Shown piece after piece: positions 1-9,407 of a stretch of DNA of 64,000 nt (the stretch's first letter is position 1; each line of letters begins with the position of its first letter). The notes under the pieces were generated by a model. That model was not told the DNA's origin and did not search any database. It worked only from the letters and a program-made list of their open reading frames with translations. This stretch comes from Rhodospirillales bacterium (GTDB taxonomy: Bacteria; Pseudomonadota; Alphaproteobacteria; Rhodospirillales; Rhodospirillaceae), in contig JANQJD010000008.1 of the NCBI GenBank assembly GCA_028281845.1, positions 62,001 through 126,000 of the forward strand, read 5' to 3'. A program made the position numbers and the translations under genes.

Positions 1-2
1 CG

Positions 3-389
3 CTGGTACGCGACGTTATGGCTGCCGCTTCTACTGATGTACGCACAAAAGATGACTTCGGAAGCTTTCGTGACCCCTTGTTTTGCATGGCAACGGTTGG
101 AGAGTATGTCGCGCTGCTCAGCGGTCCTGGTTTTGACGTTCATGATGCCTGGATAGAGCGGGAAACCACGCGTCATACATCTCAGGAAGCTCTGAATCTC
201 CTGCGAGCCATGGCAGGTGCAGCGCTTTTCAACAGAGCTTGCTACAAGCGCGATGTCAGCAACACATTTTTCAAGAATCTCAATGCTGTGATACGTGAAA
301 CGATTCACGCCGGCAGCGGTGAGGACGGCCTGATAGAGGTAAACGTACATCGACTCTACATTTTTGCCATCAAACCACTACTCGCTTGA
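3..389 (+). CDS. C-terminal part of a probable SAM-dependent methyltransferase (5' end outside window)
   Basis: The reading frame is open from the left edge of the window (codons from base 3), so only the last about 128 residues are seen. The tail has the layout of the end of a class I SAM methyltransferase: a segment before a loop (YVALLSGPGFDVHDAW), a helix-rich stretch rich in Ala and Arg, and a final beta strand (RLYIFAIKP) typical of the last sheet strand. The SAM-binding Gly-rich motif would lie upstream and is not visible, so the family call is tentative and no substrate can be named. It runs toward recA, which is on the other strand, with 132 bases between the two stop codons. Confidence 0.4.
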   Translation: MVRDVMAAASTDVRTKDDFGSFRDPLFCMATVGEYVALLSGPGFDVHDAWIERETTRHTSQEALNLLRAMAGAALFNRACYKRDVSNTFFKNLNAVIRETIHAGSGEDGLIEVNVHRLYIFAIKPLLA

Positions 390-448
390 TCTCTCCTTTC
401 CAACTCTTGCAAAGAGCGAAGGCAAAATCACCAAGCAGCTGCTCCCTT

Positions 449-475
449 GTGGAGGAGACCTAGTGGAGGAGACCT
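449..475. repeat. 13-bp direct repeat with 1-bp spacer
   Basis: The unit GTGGAGGAGACCT occurs at 449-461 and 463-475 in the spacer between the methyltransferase-like gene and recA. On the recA strand the second copy continues a GGAGG-TCT-CCTCC hairpin, so one hairpin arm is duplicated. No T tract follows, so this is not a convincing terminator. Confidence 0.8.
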
Positions 476-521
476 CCCTCCCCAGCCAGCGCACTCTCCC
501 ATCCTCGCGGCAGCAGGAAGA

Positions 522-1592
522 TTACGCTCTTGACCTGTCCACACCCACACTGTCACCATCGCTCCCTTCACCCGTCATGTCACGAGGACTCGCAGCCAGT
601 ACTTCCGATAACAAACCCGTGTTGGCGCGGATGAGACTCTCGATCTCCTCAACAATCTGTGGATTGGCCCGCAGGAAGTTCTTCGCATTTTCACGCCCCT
701 GGCCAATGCGTTGCGCATTGTAAGAAAACCATGAACCGGCCTTTTCAATCACGCCAGATTTTACACCTAGATCTATAATTTCCCCACTTTTTGATATACC
801 AAATCCATATATAATATCAAATTCAACAACTTTAAAAGGTGGTGCTATCTTGTTCTTTACTATTTTTACACGTGTTTGGTTGCCAATGATATCATCCCTC
901 TCTTTTATGGAGCCAACACGGCGTATATCTAAACGTACAGAAGAATAAAACTTTAATGCATTACCACCAGTAGTTGTTTCATGATTACCAAACACGATCC
1001 CGATCCTCATCCGGATCTGATTAATAAATATGACAAGCGTATTGGAGCGAGCCACTGAGGCGGTCAACTTTCGCAGAGCCTGGCTCATCAGACGGGCATG
1101 GAGACCAACATGACTATCGCCCATCTCACCGGCTAATTCTGCACGTGGTACTAGTGCTGCTACAGAGTCAACAACTACTACATCTATTGCCCCTGACCGT
1201 ACTAAGATATCACAGATTTCCAGTCCTTGCTCCCCCGCATCTGGCTGTGAGAGCAGTAACTCCTTAAGAATCACACCGAGCTTGCAGGCGTAGATGGCAT
1301 CCAGGGCGTGTTCAGCGTCTATAAAGGCACATGTCCCGCCCAGCTTTTGGGCCTCGGCAATCACATGCAAAGCCAAAGTCGTCTTCCCTGAGCTCTCCGG
1401 ACCATAGATTTCAACGATCCGCCCCCGTGGCAACCCACCCACGCCAAGAGCAATGTCCAACCCTAAGGAACCTGTAGGAATGCTCTCAACCTCTATCCCG
1501 CTGTCGCGGGCACCGAGGCGCATAATAGACCCCTTTCCGAAGGCCCGTTCAATCTGGTTCACAGCAGCTTCCAAGACCGTATGCTTATCCAT
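522..1592 (-). CDS. recA: RecA recombinase
   Basis: RecA forms the ATP-dependent filament for homologous recombination and SOS signalling. Seen here: Walker A GPESSGKT at residues 64-71, the DAEHALD segment at 92-98, Walker B VVVVDS at 138-143, the IFINQIRM segment and DNA-binding loop 2 ([10 protein letters not shown], 201-210). Length 356 aa is normal. Start chosen at 1592 because GGAAGAG sits 4-6 bases upstream; an ATG at 1607 has GAGG only 2 bases away. Oddities: the usual FGNPETTTGG reads [10 protein letters not shown] (Pro to His, E. coli position 206), HALDPIYAR reads HALDAIYAC, and GLAAR reads GLHAR, at places normally almost invariant. Bases about 758-990 are strongly AT-rich compared with the rest of the gene. 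The motor core looks intact, so function is still likely. Confidence 0.97.
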   Translation of the reverse strand: MDKHTVLEAAVNQIERAFGKGSIMRLGARDSGIEVESIPTGSLGLDIALGVGGLPRGRIVEIYGPESSGKTTLALHVIAEAQKLGGTCAFIDAEHALDAIYACKLGVILKELLLSQPDAGEQGLEICDILVRSGAIDVVVVDSVAALVPRAELAGEMGDSHVGLHARLMSQALRKLTASVARSNTLVIFINQIRMRIGIVFGNHETTTGGNALKFYSSVRLDIRRVGSIKERDDIIGNQTRVKIVKNKIAPPFKVVEFDIIYGFGISKSGEIIDLGVKSGVIEKAGSWFSYNAQRIGQGRENAKNFLRANPQIVEEIESLIRANTGLLSEVLAASPRDMTGEGSDGDSVGVDRSRA

Positions 1593-1618
1593 TCGACTCT
1601 TCCACATGACCTCACATT

Positions 1619-1650
1619 CGAGACTACCCTCTCTCGAGACTACCCTCTCT
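1619..1650. repeat. 16-bp perfect tandem duplication upstream of recA
   Basis: The unit CGAGACTACCCTCTCT is repeated twice head to tail (1619-1634, 1635-1650), just upstream of the recA start, inside its presumed untranslated leader. Confidence 0.9.
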
Positions 1651-1720
1651 AGTCCCAGAGAGTGTAATCTTGGCGGCCCTGGTGTCCCTGAACGAAGAGG
1701 ATTTTACGCGCAAGGAAGTA

Positions 1721-1737
1721 CATTTTCCGAGAAAATG
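1721..1737. promoter_or_regulatory. 17-bp inverted repeat upstream of recA
   Basis: CATTTTC-CGA-GAAAATG is a perfect 7-bp inverted repeat about 130-145 bases upstream of the recA start. It could be an operator or an RNA hairpin. It does not match the GTTC-N7-GTTC LexA box known from alphaproteobacteria, and no such box was found between recA and meaB. Confidence 0.3.
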
Positions 1738-1777
1738 GCAGCCACCATACGCGGGTGTGCCTCCCACAAGAGGCACA

Positions 1778-1799
1778 TTTGCTCATCTTTTGCTCATCT
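1778..1799. repeat. 11-bp perfect tandem duplication
   Basis: TTTGCTCATCT is repeated twice (1778-1788, 1789-1799) in the spacer downstream of meaB. It is directly followed by a run of AAAAACCAT/AAAAACCCT motifs. Confidence 0.85.
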
Positions 1800-1854
1800 T
1801 TTAAAAACCATTTTCTGCTAAAAACCATTACAATAAAAAACCATCTAAAAACCC

Positions 1855-1893
1855 TCTTAAAAACCCTCTCTAAAAACCCTCTCTGCGAGAGGG
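1855..1893 (-). terminator. Rho-independent terminator of the mcm-meaB operon, with duplicated 3' arms
   Basis: Read leftward, CCCTCTC-GCA-GAGAGGG (1893-1877) forms a perfect 7-bp stem with a 3-base loop and is followed directly by TTTTT. The stem lies inside the last codons of meaB and its T tract overlaps the meaB stop codon. Downstream, the right arm plus T tract (GAGAGGGTTTTTA, then AAGAGGGTTTTTA) is repeated, as if the terminator half had been duplicated by slippage. Confidence 0.75.
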
Positions 1894-2952
1894 AATCATT
1901 TGTTTCATATTTTTTGTTTCATCTTTTTCGAAGAACGTCCCTAAAATGCGCGCTGCGGCAACGGATGGACTGGTGCGATTCTGCACAAGATCTTTTTCTA
2001 TCTGCGGCAGCATTTTCTGAACTGGTTCATGATGACGCAACATCAGCATCAGCCTCTCCTCAAGCAGCGACCACATCCAGCGAATCTGCTGTTGCTGTCT
2101 TTTGACGAGCCATGCACCCTTCTCTGACAAAATACGGCGGTGTTCTTGCACTGCGGCCCACATGGGCCAAAGCCCATGACCCGTTAGACCAGAGCAGACG
2201 ACTACCTGCGGCTTCCAGAAAAGGCTGGGCTGTGTCACAATGCGCAGGGCGTTATCATATTCTCGTGCCGCCAACCTCGCGCGTAGTTCGTTCTCGCCAT
2301 CCCCCTTATTCACCGCAATCATGTCGGCAATTTCCAAAACGCCCTTTTTCATCCCCTGGAGTTCGTCGCCAGCGCCTGGCAACATCAGGACGAGAAAGAA
2401 ATCCACCATGTTGGCCACGACTGTTTCTGACTGCCCGACCCCGACAGTCTCTACAAGAATCACATCGTAGCCAGCGGCTTCACAAATAATCATGGTTTCG
2501 CGAGTTTTCTGAGCGACGCCACCGAGGGTTCCGGCAGCGGGCGATGGACGGACAAAGGCGTTGCTGTCAACAGAGAGCTTCGCCATGCGCGTCTTGTCGC
2601 CAAGGATACTGCCGCCACTTCGTGTGCTGGACGGATCCACTGCGAGTACAGCGACTTTGTGGCCACGTCCAGTGAGCATAGTGCCGAGGGATTCGATAAA
2701 AGTGCTCTTTCCCACGCCTGGCACGCCGGTAATGCCAACACGATGTGCCCGTCCACTGTGAGGCAGGAGACGTAAAACCATTTCCTCTGCTTGCCGGAGA
2801 TGTGCTGGATTCCGGCTTTCTACCAGAGTGATCGCACGACCGACAATAGAACAGCTGCCCGCACGGACTCCTTCTACATAATCCCCGACACTCAGATCAC
2901 GGCGACGAGCGCCCATTGCAGGGGCCTCACTATCCTGAGGAAGGATTGCCAC
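1870..2952 (-). CDS. meaB: MeaB/ArgK-type GTPase, chaperone of methylmalonyl-CoA mutase
   Basis: MeaB is a G3E-type GTPase that protects and reloads methylmalonyl-CoA mutase with its B12 cofactor. Visible motifs: P-loop GVPGVGKS at about 76-83, a DPSS segment (VDPSSTRSGG) about 105-114, the ETVGVGQSE switch region and the NKGD base-specificity motif. Length 360 aa is slightly above the usual about 330. It begins 5 bases after the large mutase subunit and is clearly co-transcribed. The start used is a GTG at 2952; an ATG at 2916 (MGARRRD) with GTGAGG upstream fits the family N-terminus equally well. The last codons double as a terminator stem. The context confirms the mutase role over the older ArgK name. 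Confidence 0.95.
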   Translation of the reverse strand: MAILPQDSEAPAMGARRRDLSVGDYVEGVRAGSCSIVGRAITLVESRNPAHLRQAEEMVLRLLPHSGRAHRVGITGVPGVGKSTFIESLGTMLTGRGHKVAVLAVDPSSTRSGGSILGDKTRMAKLSVDSNAFVRPSPAAGTLGGVAQKTRETMIICEAAGYDVILVETVGVGQSETVVANMVDFFLVLMLPGAGDELQGMKKGVLEIADMIAVNKGDGENELRARLAAREYDNALRIVTQPSLFWKPQVVVCSGLTGHGLWPMWAAVQEHRRILSEKGAWLVKRQQQQIRWMWSLLEERLMLMLRHHEPVQKMLPQIEKDLVQNRTSPSVAAARILGTFFEKDETKNMKQMIPSRREGF

Positions 2953-2957
2953 TGTCT

Positions 2958-5171
2958 TTAGGCCACATTTGATTCAAAGCCAAGCGTTTCATTCAGCTTG
3001 TGCATCAAGTCTACAGCAGCCTCTGGAATCACAGTCCCCGGTGCGAAGATTGCCTTCGCTCCTGCCTTGTATAAGGAGTCGTAGTCCTGTGGCGGAATGA
3101 CGCCCCCAAGTACAATGAGCACGTCATCACGATCGAACCGCTGCAGCTCGCGCCGCAGTTCTGGTACAAGTGTCAAGTGACCAGCTGCAAGAGAACTCAC
3201 GCCGATGATATGAACGTCGTTTTCCACAGCCTGTTTTGCAGTCTCAGCCGGCGTCTGAAACAGCGGTCCGATATCCACATCAAAACCCAGGTCAGCAAAT
3301 GCTGAGGCTATCACCTTTTGGCCACGATCATGACCATCCTGTCCCATCTTGGCAATAAGGATACGCGGCCTTCTTCCTTCCTGCCTTTCGAAATCAGCCA
3401 CCATACCCTGTACTCTGCTAACAGAATTAGAAGTCGTGCCCATCTCACTTCTGTAGACACCAGAAATAGTCCGTATTTCTGCCCGATGACGACCGAAGAT
3501 CTTCTCAAGCGCATCGCTAATCTCACCGACAGTTGCCTTAGCCCGTGCTGCCTCAAGAGCGAGTTCCAGCATGTTGCCGGAGCCAGTCTCAGCGGCTCTG
3601 CTCAGGCTGTCGAGCCTCTGGGCTACTAACAGCGAATCCCTTTCCTCCCGCAGTCTTTTAATTTTCTCGATCTGTCGTGTACGTACAGCCGTGTTGTCCA
3701 CCTTGAGCACGTCTATGGTCTCTTCGCCATCCAATGGGTATTTGTTTACACCCACCACCGTTTGGCGTCCTGAGTCAATGCGCGCCTGCGTCCTGGCGGC
3801 GGCTTCTTCAATACGCAGCTTTGGGATTCCTGCCTCAATCGCCTTGGCCATGCCACCAGTCTGTTCGACTTCTGTGATGTGGATCCAAGCGCGTTGGGCA
3901 AGATCATGAGTCAGGCGTTCCACATAATAACTACCCCCCCAAGGATCAATCACGCGACAGGTCTTGCTTTCTTGCTGTATAAACAACTGTGTATTGCGGG
4001 CAATACGAGCAGAGGAGTCAGTTGGCAGTGCTAGCGCTTCGTCGAATGAATTGGTGTGCAGAGACTGAGTGTGCCCTTGCGTTGCAGCCAGCGCCTCGAT
4101 GAGGGTACGAGCGACGTTGTTGTAGACATCCTGCGCTGTTAAACTCCAGCCTGAAGTTTGTGAATGCGCTCGGAGCGACAGAGACTTTGGATTCTGCGGC
4201 GCAAACTGCCTGATCAATTTTGCCCATAGCATGCGAGCTGCCCGCAGCTTGGCAATTTCCATGAAAAAGTTCATGCCAATGGCCCAAAAGAAGGATAGCC
4301 GTGGCGCAAAGGAATCAATTTTCAGACCAGCGTCAAGGCCCGCACGGACGTATTCAACACCATCAGCCAATGTGTAGGCGAGTTCCAAATCGGCCGTGGC
4401 GCCAGCTTCTTGCATGTGGTAGCCAGATATAGAAATCGAGTTAAACTTCGGCATTTTTCTGGCAGTGAAGGCAAAGATATCCGAAATGATCCTTAGAGAC
4501 GGCTTTGGTGGGTAGATGTAAGTATTACGGACCATAAACTCCTTGAGAATGTCATTCTGGATAGTCCCTGAGAGTTTGTCAAACGACACGCCCTGTTCCT
4601 CAGCGGCGTGGATGTAGAGGGCCATCACCGGCAAGACAGCGCCGTTCATCGTCATAGACACGCTCATTTGGTCAAGCGGGATCCCGTCAAACAGCGTGCG
4701 CATATCATAAATCGAGTCTATAGCGACTCCAGCCATACCAACGTCGCCCAAGACGCGTTCATTGTCGGAATCATAGCCGCGGTGGGTAGCGAGGTCAAAG
4801 GCCACGGAGAGACCCTTCTGACCAGCAGCGAGGTTCCGACGGTAGAAAGCATTAGAGTCCTCAGCAGTAGAGAAACCAGCATACTGGCGGATTGTCCACG
4901 GCTGCACAACGTACATTGTTGGGTATGGACCGCGCAAAAAGGGTGGGAATCCAGGCATGGTGTCAAGCTGCTGATCGAGCCCAGAGAGGTCAGCCGCTGT
5001 GTACAGAGGCTTCACGTCAATCTGTTCTGGAGTCCTCCATGACATCTGCATGGGACTCTGGCCAGTTGCCGCCTGAAAGCATTGTTGCCAGGTAGAGAAC
5101 CGATCAGAAGAGGGCAACGCCGTATGATCTGGCGTAAGGGGAACACGCGTAAAGTCAGGAATCTGCGTCAT
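2958..5171 (-). CDS. mcmA: Methylmalonyl-CoA mutase, large (catalytic) subunit
   Basis: Interconverts (R)-methylmalonyl-CoA and succinyl-CoA with adenosylcobalamin. The N-terminal TIM barrel carries the substrate-binding segments [16 protein letters not shown] (85-100) and [12 protein letters not shown] (125-136). The C-terminal B12 domain carries the base-off ligand motif D-G-H-D-R-G (D612, H614, G617) and later SSLAAGH and GGVIP loops. Length 737 aa is typical. The ATG at 5171 shares its A with the TGA of the small subunit (TGATG), giving translational coupling. It serves propionyl-CoA carboxylation products or, in the reverse direction, propionate and PHA precursor formation. No carboxylase or epimerase gene lies in this window. 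Confidence 0.98.
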   Translation of the reverse strand: MTQIPDFTRVPLTPDHTALPSSDRFSTWQQCFQAATGQSPMQMSWRTPEQIDVKPLYTAADLSGLDQQLDTMPGFPPFLRGPYPTMYVVQPWTIRQYAGFSTAEDSNAFYRRNLAAGQKGLSVAFDLATHRGYDSDNERVLGDVGMAGVAIDSIYDMRTLFDGIPLDQMSVSMTMNGAVLPVMALYIHAAEEQGVSFDKLSGTIQNDILKEFMVRNTYIYPPKPSLRIISDIFAFTARKMPKFNSISISGYHMQEAGATADLELAYTLADGVEYVRAGLDAGLKIDSFAPRLSFFWAIGMNFFMEIAKLRAARMLWAKLIRQFAPQNPKSLSLRAHSQTSGWSLTAQDVYNNVARTLIEALAATQGHTQSLHTNSFDEALALPTDSSARIARNTQLFIQQESKTCRVIDPWGGSYYVERLTHDLAQRAWIHITEVEQTGGMAKAIEAGIPKLRIEEAAARTQARIDSGRQTVVGVNKYPLDGEETIDVLKVDNTAVRTRQIEKIKRLREERDSLLVAQRLDSLSRAAETGSGNMLELALEAARAKATVGEISDALEKIFGRHRAEIRTISGVYRSEMGTTSNSVSRVQGMVADFERQEGRRPRILIAKMGQDGHDRGQKVIASAFADLGFDVDIGPLFQTPAETAKQAVENDVHIIGVSSLAAGHLTLVPELRRELQRFDRDDVLIVLGGVIPPQDYDSLYKAGAKAIFAPGTVIPEAAVDLMHKLNETLGFESNVA

Positions 5172-7255
5172 CAGTGTGTCACTCCCAGGTGAGAGAGGGT
5201 TGTGCGTAGCGACGCCAGAACGTTACAACCCATAAAGATAAAATCATCCACGCCAGCCTCCATATAGGCCTTCTTTTTGTCACCAGGATGACCAGCCAAG
5301 AAGAGCAACGTACAGCCGGCAGCCTTGAGAGCCGGGGCCATTCTCTCAACGTATTTCTCATAGAGCGCATCAGAGGAACACAGAATAGCGATGCGGGCCC
5401 CGCTGTCTCTAAATGCGGATGTGCAGGAATCAGCTTCTATGAAGCCGTCATTAGTCAGTGTCTGGATTCCGCCAGCCTCAAAGAAGTTCTTCGCATACGT
5501 CGCCCGCACAGTATGAGCGGCAATTGGCCCAAGATTGGCAAGAAAGATGGTCGGCAAAGTCCCTGTCCTAGTCTTGTAAGAGACAGCCGCATCCCGCAGG
5601 GCTTCAAAGGATTCCGCAAAATGCCGTCTGGGCAGAGCCTGGATACGCGTGTGTACAGCATCTGCTGTTAGGACAGTAGAAATACTTCCTATAGTTGCTT
5701 CTTTTGCAATTGCTGCAACTACAGTTGCTGTGATACTGCCAAGTTGAATGCCCCTGAGAGTCTCTGCGGCTGCAACACGATTAGCAGGCAAAGTGACCCG
5801 CGCCTGCTCAATGAGATATTCTCTTTTTGTACTACTTGAGTGGCGTGGCAATGTCTCGGCAATATTCGGGAACTCGGATAGGCCTGTGAGCGGGTCGCTA
5901 CGGTGGGCGATGTTTTTTTCACGGACGCGCCACACGGAGTCCATGTGCTCCGCGAGAACACCGCCGCAGAGAGCGGCGGCCATGCCGCCAGCCTTTTCGA
6001 TATCCTGGAACACCCCCCACGCGGCGTGGGCTAGTTCTTCTGTCAAGCGTTCAACATACCACGAGCCGCCAGCCGGATCAATCACCTGGGTCAGAGAGGA
6101 TTCCTCGCGCAGAATGATCTGGCTATTGCGGGCTATACGGCGTGCGAAATCACTTTGTTGGCCTAATGCATGGTCAAACGGCAGCATAGTGATGCTGTTC
6201 GCACCGGCAAGACCAGCGGCACAGGCCGCCGTCGTAATGCGCAGCATGTTAACCCACGGGTCATAGCGGGTCATCATCCGTTCTGTTGTCCGAGCGTGTA
6301 TGAGAGCCGCAGTAGGTGTTGCGGCGCATGATTCCGTGACACGGGCCCACAGCTTACGCGCTGCACGCAGCTTGGCCATAGAGAGGAAGAAGTCACAGCC
6401 CACTGGCAATGTAAACGAGATCTGCTGGCAGGCTGTGTTGACATCGAGACCAGCAGCCGTCATAGCCCGCAGATAAGCAACACCGGTCGCTATGGCACAC
6501 GCGAGATCCTGGCTCTCTGTCGCACCAGCCTCGTAGTAAGGCGTCGTATCAACGCCAACCGCAGTCACACCCGGCCAGTTGCGGGCCGTATAGGCTGCGA
6601 GGTCTGCCATGTGCGCCAGAGATTTTTCTACTGGCATTGGCAGAGCGCCAGTAGTGGCCAGAGCCCCCAAGGGATCAGCGTTGAAGGCGCCCTTCGCCTG
6701 ATCCCTGGAGACATTACGCTGCTGCCACAGAGACGCTAACAGCGCCGCAGCACTGAGGAACTGACTGCCAGCGGCCAGAGCAATGGGAACGCTGTCAAGC
6801 GGGACCCTCTCCATGAGGAGATCGAAATCAGCGCGCGCATATGCCATGACCCCATCGACGCCGATCAAAGTGGGGCTTGCTCGATCGGGATCAAAGCCAC
6901 TTCTCGCAGCCTGATCGAGACGGACCAAAAAAGATGTCACACCGCCTTTGAGATCGGCGAGTATAGCAGCGTTTGCAACCCTCAGATCAGGCTCGACATG
7001 CTCTTGACGAACGCACCACCCTTCAGCCCCCACCCCGCTCGCGCCAAAGCCACGGGTAAACGGTTGCATTCCCGGAAACCCAGATGGATCCCCCATAGCA
7101 GGCCAATCCTGACGGGTATAGAGGGGCTGAAGAGCGATTTCTTCGTATGTCCTGCTGACCATCTTCTTTTCGAACGGAGCGCCCTTCAGCGCTTTGTTTA
7201 CCGCGCTGCGCCATTCGGCATAGTGCTGTGTGGGGAAATCACCGGCCATATTCAT
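5171..7255 (-). CDS. mcmB: Methylmalonyl-CoA mutase, small subunit
   Basis: Non-catalytic partner of the heterodimeric mutase. It has the same two-domain fold as the large subunit (694 aa) with barrel segments such as [18 protein letters not shown] and the [17 protein letters not shown] region. Its C-terminal cobalamin-like domain lacks the D-x-H-x-x-G ligand motif: the aligned place reads [12 protein letters not shown], as expected for this subunit. First gene of the mcm operon; AGGAAAG lies 5-11 bases before the ATG. A heterodimeric enzyme is known from Actinobacteria and several Alphaproteobacteria, whereas E. coli Sbm is a single chain. Confidence 0.95.
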   Translation of the reverse strand: MNMAGDFPTQHYAEWRSAVNKALKGAPFEKKMVSRTYEEIALQPLYTRQDWPAMGDPSGFPGMQPFTRGFGASGVGAEGWCVRQEHVEPDLRVANAAILADLKGGVTSFLVRLDQAARSGFDPDRASPTLIGVDGVMAYARADFDLLMERVPLDSVPIALAAGSQFLSAAALLASLWQQRNVSRDQAKGAFNADPLGALATTGALPMPVEKSLAHMADLAAYTARNWPGVTAVGVDTTPYYEAGATESQDLACAIATGVAYLRAMTAAGLDVNTACQQISFTLPVGCDFFLSMAKLRAARKLWARVTESCAATPTAALIHARTTERMMTRYDPWVNMLRITTAACAAGLAGANSITMLPFDHALGQQSDFARRIARNSQIILREESSLTQVIDPAGGSWYVERLTEELAHAAWGVFQDIEKAGGMAAALCGGVLAEHMDSVWRVREKNIAHRSDPLTGLSEFPNIAETLPRHSSSTKREYLIEQARVTLPANRVAAAETLRGIQLGSITATVVAAIAKEATIGSISTVLTADAVHTRIQALPRRHFAESFEALRDAAVSYKTRTGTLPTIFLANLGPIAAHTVRATYAKNFFEAGGIQTLTNDGFIEADSCTSAFRDSGARIAILCSSDALYEKYVERMAPALKAAGCTLLFLAGHPGDKKKAYMEAGVDDFIFMGCNVLASLRTTLSHLGVTH

Positions 7256-7300
7256 AGCTTTCCTTGCTTTCCTTCATTATTTTTCCGTGCACATGGGCAG

Positions 7301-7328
7301 ACCCTGTGAACACTACCCTGTGAACACT
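7301..7328. repeat. 14-bp perfect tandem duplication
   Basis: ACCCTGTGAACACT occurs at 7301-7314 and 7315-7328, about 50 bases upstream of the mcm small-subunit start. Confidence 0.9.
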
Positions 7329-7450
7329 CAGGACCGCTCTCCTCTAAGAGGCCACAACGGCAGTTGCCTATTCTTTTGCCTGTTCGTAAGTCTCCGCAAA
7401 GACACATCCTTCAAGCTTTCACACGTTACGAGACAATACCCCCTAGCGTC

Positions 7451-7487
7451 AATAAGAGGACTAAATAAGAGGACTATAAGAGGACTA
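7451..7487. repeat. 13-bp tandem repeat, three copies (last one short)
   Basis: AATAAGAGGACTA occurs at 7451-7463 and 7464-7476, followed by an 11-base partial copy at 7477-7487. It sits in the same spacer as the 14-bp duplication. Confidence 0.9.
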
Positions 7488-7623
7488 TGGAGAATCACAC
7501 AGCGAAGTTTTTCTGGCATCCCTCACAAAGCGCCCCCTACCCTAGAAGAGGGGTCACAGAGAACTAGAGCCTTGCCGTGAGGAGTCGCCGTTTTGTCTTG
7601 TTGTCTAGAACGCCGCTGAGCCC

Positions 7624-8694
7624 TCAAGAGTCCTCCTGTCCAGCCATTCTCTCTGACCTCAGATTGGTAATGGTAACCAGTGTTTCCAGAGCGTCGTGAG
7701 CCCGACCACCATCCACGGCCGCAGTCGCTTGTGCGATACCTTCCTTCAGATTCCTTGCTGCGCCCGCTACGATCAGACCAGCCGCTGCATTGAGGAGAGC
7801 GACATCTCTGAACGGACCAGGAACACCATTGAGCAGCGCCCGTATAGCGGCGGCATTGCCAGCAGGAGTCCCGTCCCCCTTCAGATCTTCAGGACGCGCT
7901 TTGACGAGCCCAGCCGAGTCGGGTGTGATGGTAAAGGTCCTGACAGTGCCGTTGCGGTACTCGGCGATGTCTGTCGGGCCTATCGTGCTGATCTCATCAA
8001 GGCCGTCGTGGCTATGCACTACCCAGACCCATTCTGCCCCAAGACGTCCGAGTACCGTAGCCATGGGCTGCATCCAGTCAGCAGAAAAGACACCCACTAC
8101 TTGGCGGCGAACTCCCGCAGGATTGGACAAGGGGCCTAAAAGGTTAAAAATAGTACGGATACCCATCTCTTTCCGAGAAGTCATTACGTGGCGCATAGCC
8201 TCATTGTATCTGGAATTCATGAGGAAGCAGATTCGTGCCTTGGCTATGGCTTCTCCCATGAGCATGGGCTCAGCATCTATTTTGACACCCAGCGCTTCCA
8301 GTACATCGGCAGAACCTGAGCGAGACGTCACTGCTCTGTTGCCATGTTTGGCGACCGGGACACCGCACCCCGCGATGATCAAAGCGGCGGCGGTGGAAAT
8401 GTTGTAAGTCCCTCTGGCATCACCACCTGTCCCACAGGTGTCAATGGCTTCGGACGGCACGACAATGGTGGATGAAAGGGAGCGTACTGCGCGTGCCGCT
8501 CCTGTGATTTCCGCAACGGTTTCACCACGAATCCGCAGTGCCATGAGAAAGGCACTAATCTGAGCAGTGGTCGCCTTGCCGGACAGAAGAATCTCAAAAG
8601 CCATTTCCGCTTCCATCTCATTCAATGTCGTACAAGTAGCAAGGCTCTGCAAGAGTTCCTGCATGCCCGGGGATTGTATTGAAAACGCTCTCAT
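7624..8694 (-). CDS. trpD: Anthranilate phosphoribosyltransferase
   Basis: Transfers phosphoribose from PRPP to anthranilate, second step of the tryptophan branch. The PRPP-binding loop DTCGTGGDARGTYNIST (about 84-100), KHGNRA (about 115-120), SGSADVLEALG and GIRTIFNLLGPLSNPA are all present. Length 356 aa is normal. The substrate-channel segment usually read as AP-x-HH-x-AMKHV is altered here to SRYNEAMRHV. The ATG overlaps the trpG stop by 4 bases (ATGA), so the two are translationally coupled. trpE, trpC, trpB and trpA are not in this window. Confidence 0.96.
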   Translation of the reverse strand: MRAFSIQSPGMQELLQSLATCTTLNEMEAEMAFEILLSGKATTAQISAFLMALRIRGETVAEITGAARAVRSLSSTIVVPSEAIDTCGTGGDARGTYNISTAAALIIAGCGVPVAKHGNRAVTSRSGSADVLEALGVKIDAEPMLMGEAIAKARICFLMNSRYNEAMRHVMTSRKEMGIRTIFNLLGPLSNPAGVRRQVVGVFSADWMQPMATVLGRLGAEWVWVVHSHDGLDEISTIGPTDIAEYRNGTVRTFTITPDSAGLVKARPEDLKGDGTPAGNAAAIRALLNGVPGPFRDVALLNAAAGLIVAGAARNLKEGIAQATAAVDGGRAHDALETLVTITNLRSERMAGQEDS

Positions 8695-9281
8695 ACTTTC
8701 TTTCTTAAAATTATTGAGTGATTTGTTAAAGAGAGAAAATTTGCTATTAAAACGTGTCCATATGTAGAGGCAACACTTTCAGGGTGAAACTGGACGCCAA
8801 AAATCGGTCGTGTCCTGTGGGAGAGGCCCATGATAAGACCATCGCGAGTCACGGCTGTCACTTCTAAACAGTCAGGGAGTGTGTTTCTCTCGACGATCAG
8901 CGAGTGATAGCGGGTTGCCTTGAACGGACTCGATATACCGGCAAACAAAGAACTACCGGTATGGTAGATAGAACTGACCTTGCCATGCATTGGTACGGGC
9001 GCCCTGACGACCTTACCACCGAATGCCTGGCCAATCGCTTGATGGCCCAGACAGACGCCTAAGGTTGGCACACAGACCTGACTAATCAGATCTAAGCAGA
9101 TGCCCGCCCTCTCTGGATCACCTGGTCCAGGTGAAATAATTATTCCTTGAGATGCAATAGACAATATTCCTCTAACAGTAAGAGAATCATTTCTTTTCAC
9201 GACAACTTCAACGCCATGTTGACGAAGATAATGCCATAAGTTATATGTAAAACTATCATAATTATCTATTAAAACAAACAT
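8691..9281 (-). CDS. trpG: Anthranilate synthase glutaminase subunit (TrpG/PabA family)
   Basis: Class I glutamine amidotransferase that feeds ammonia to anthranilate synthase component I. Family start MFVLIDNYDSFTYNL fixes the initiation codon at 9281, although the frame is open ten codons further. Oxyanion motif SPGPGDPE (about 55), nucleophile Cys in GVCLGHQAIG (about 83) and the His-Glu of VQFHPES (about 175) complete the triad. 196 aa is normal. It could also serve p-aminobenzoate synthesis, since TrpG and PabA are often shared; coupling to trpD favours tryptophan. The first 50 codons are notably AT-rich. Confidence 0.95.
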   Translation of the reverse strand: MFVLIDNYDSFTYNLWHYLRQHGVEVVVKRNDSLTVRGILSIASQGIIISPGPGDPERAGICLDLISQVCVPTLGVCLGHQAIGQAFGGKVVRAPVPMHGKVSSIYHTGSSLFAGISSPFKATRYHSLIVERNTLPDCLEVTAVTRDGLIMGLSHRTRPIFGVQFHPESVASTYGHVLIANFLSLTNHSIILRKKV

Positions 9282-9382
9282 AACACCGCCTGGGTCTGCT
9301 GAATGGAGCAACAGTCAAGAATAAGAACATAAAAATGCATATTTTTTGTGGACAGAATGAGGTTAAGACTAGAAGAGCGCCA

Positions 9383-9407
9383 TATTGGCATATGAGTCAT
9401 GCCAATA
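9383..9407. promoter_or_regulatory. Perfect 9-bp inverted repeat in the trpG/gyrA divergent spacer
   Basis: TATTGGCAT-N7-ATGCCAATA lies between the divergently transcribed trpG and gyrA. The dyad looks like a dimeric repressor or LysR-type operator. Its right arm overlaps the second copy of a dispersed 15-base repeat, AATAAGAACATAAAA (9320-9334 and 9404-9418). The regulator is unknown. Confidence 0.45.

Larger units (their letters stand above)
7256..7623. other. Gene-free spacer between trpD and the mcm operon
   Basis: These 368 bases hold no credible gene. They contain two tandem duplications (listed separately) and a small CCTCT-A-AGAGG hairpin near 7340. I looked for a cobalamin riboswitch box on the mcm strand and saw none. 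The promoter of the mcm operon should lie here, but no clear -35/-10 pair was recognised. Confidence 0.6.

Noticed and set aside
1593-1869. SOS (LexA) box upstream of recA
   Set aside because: No GTTC-N7-GTTC or its reverse was found; GAAC near 1691 lacks the second half-site.
7256-7623. Cobalamin riboswitch for the mcm operon
   Set aside because: No B12-box-like sequence or multi-helix pattern on the operon strand; the structure seen is tandem repeats.
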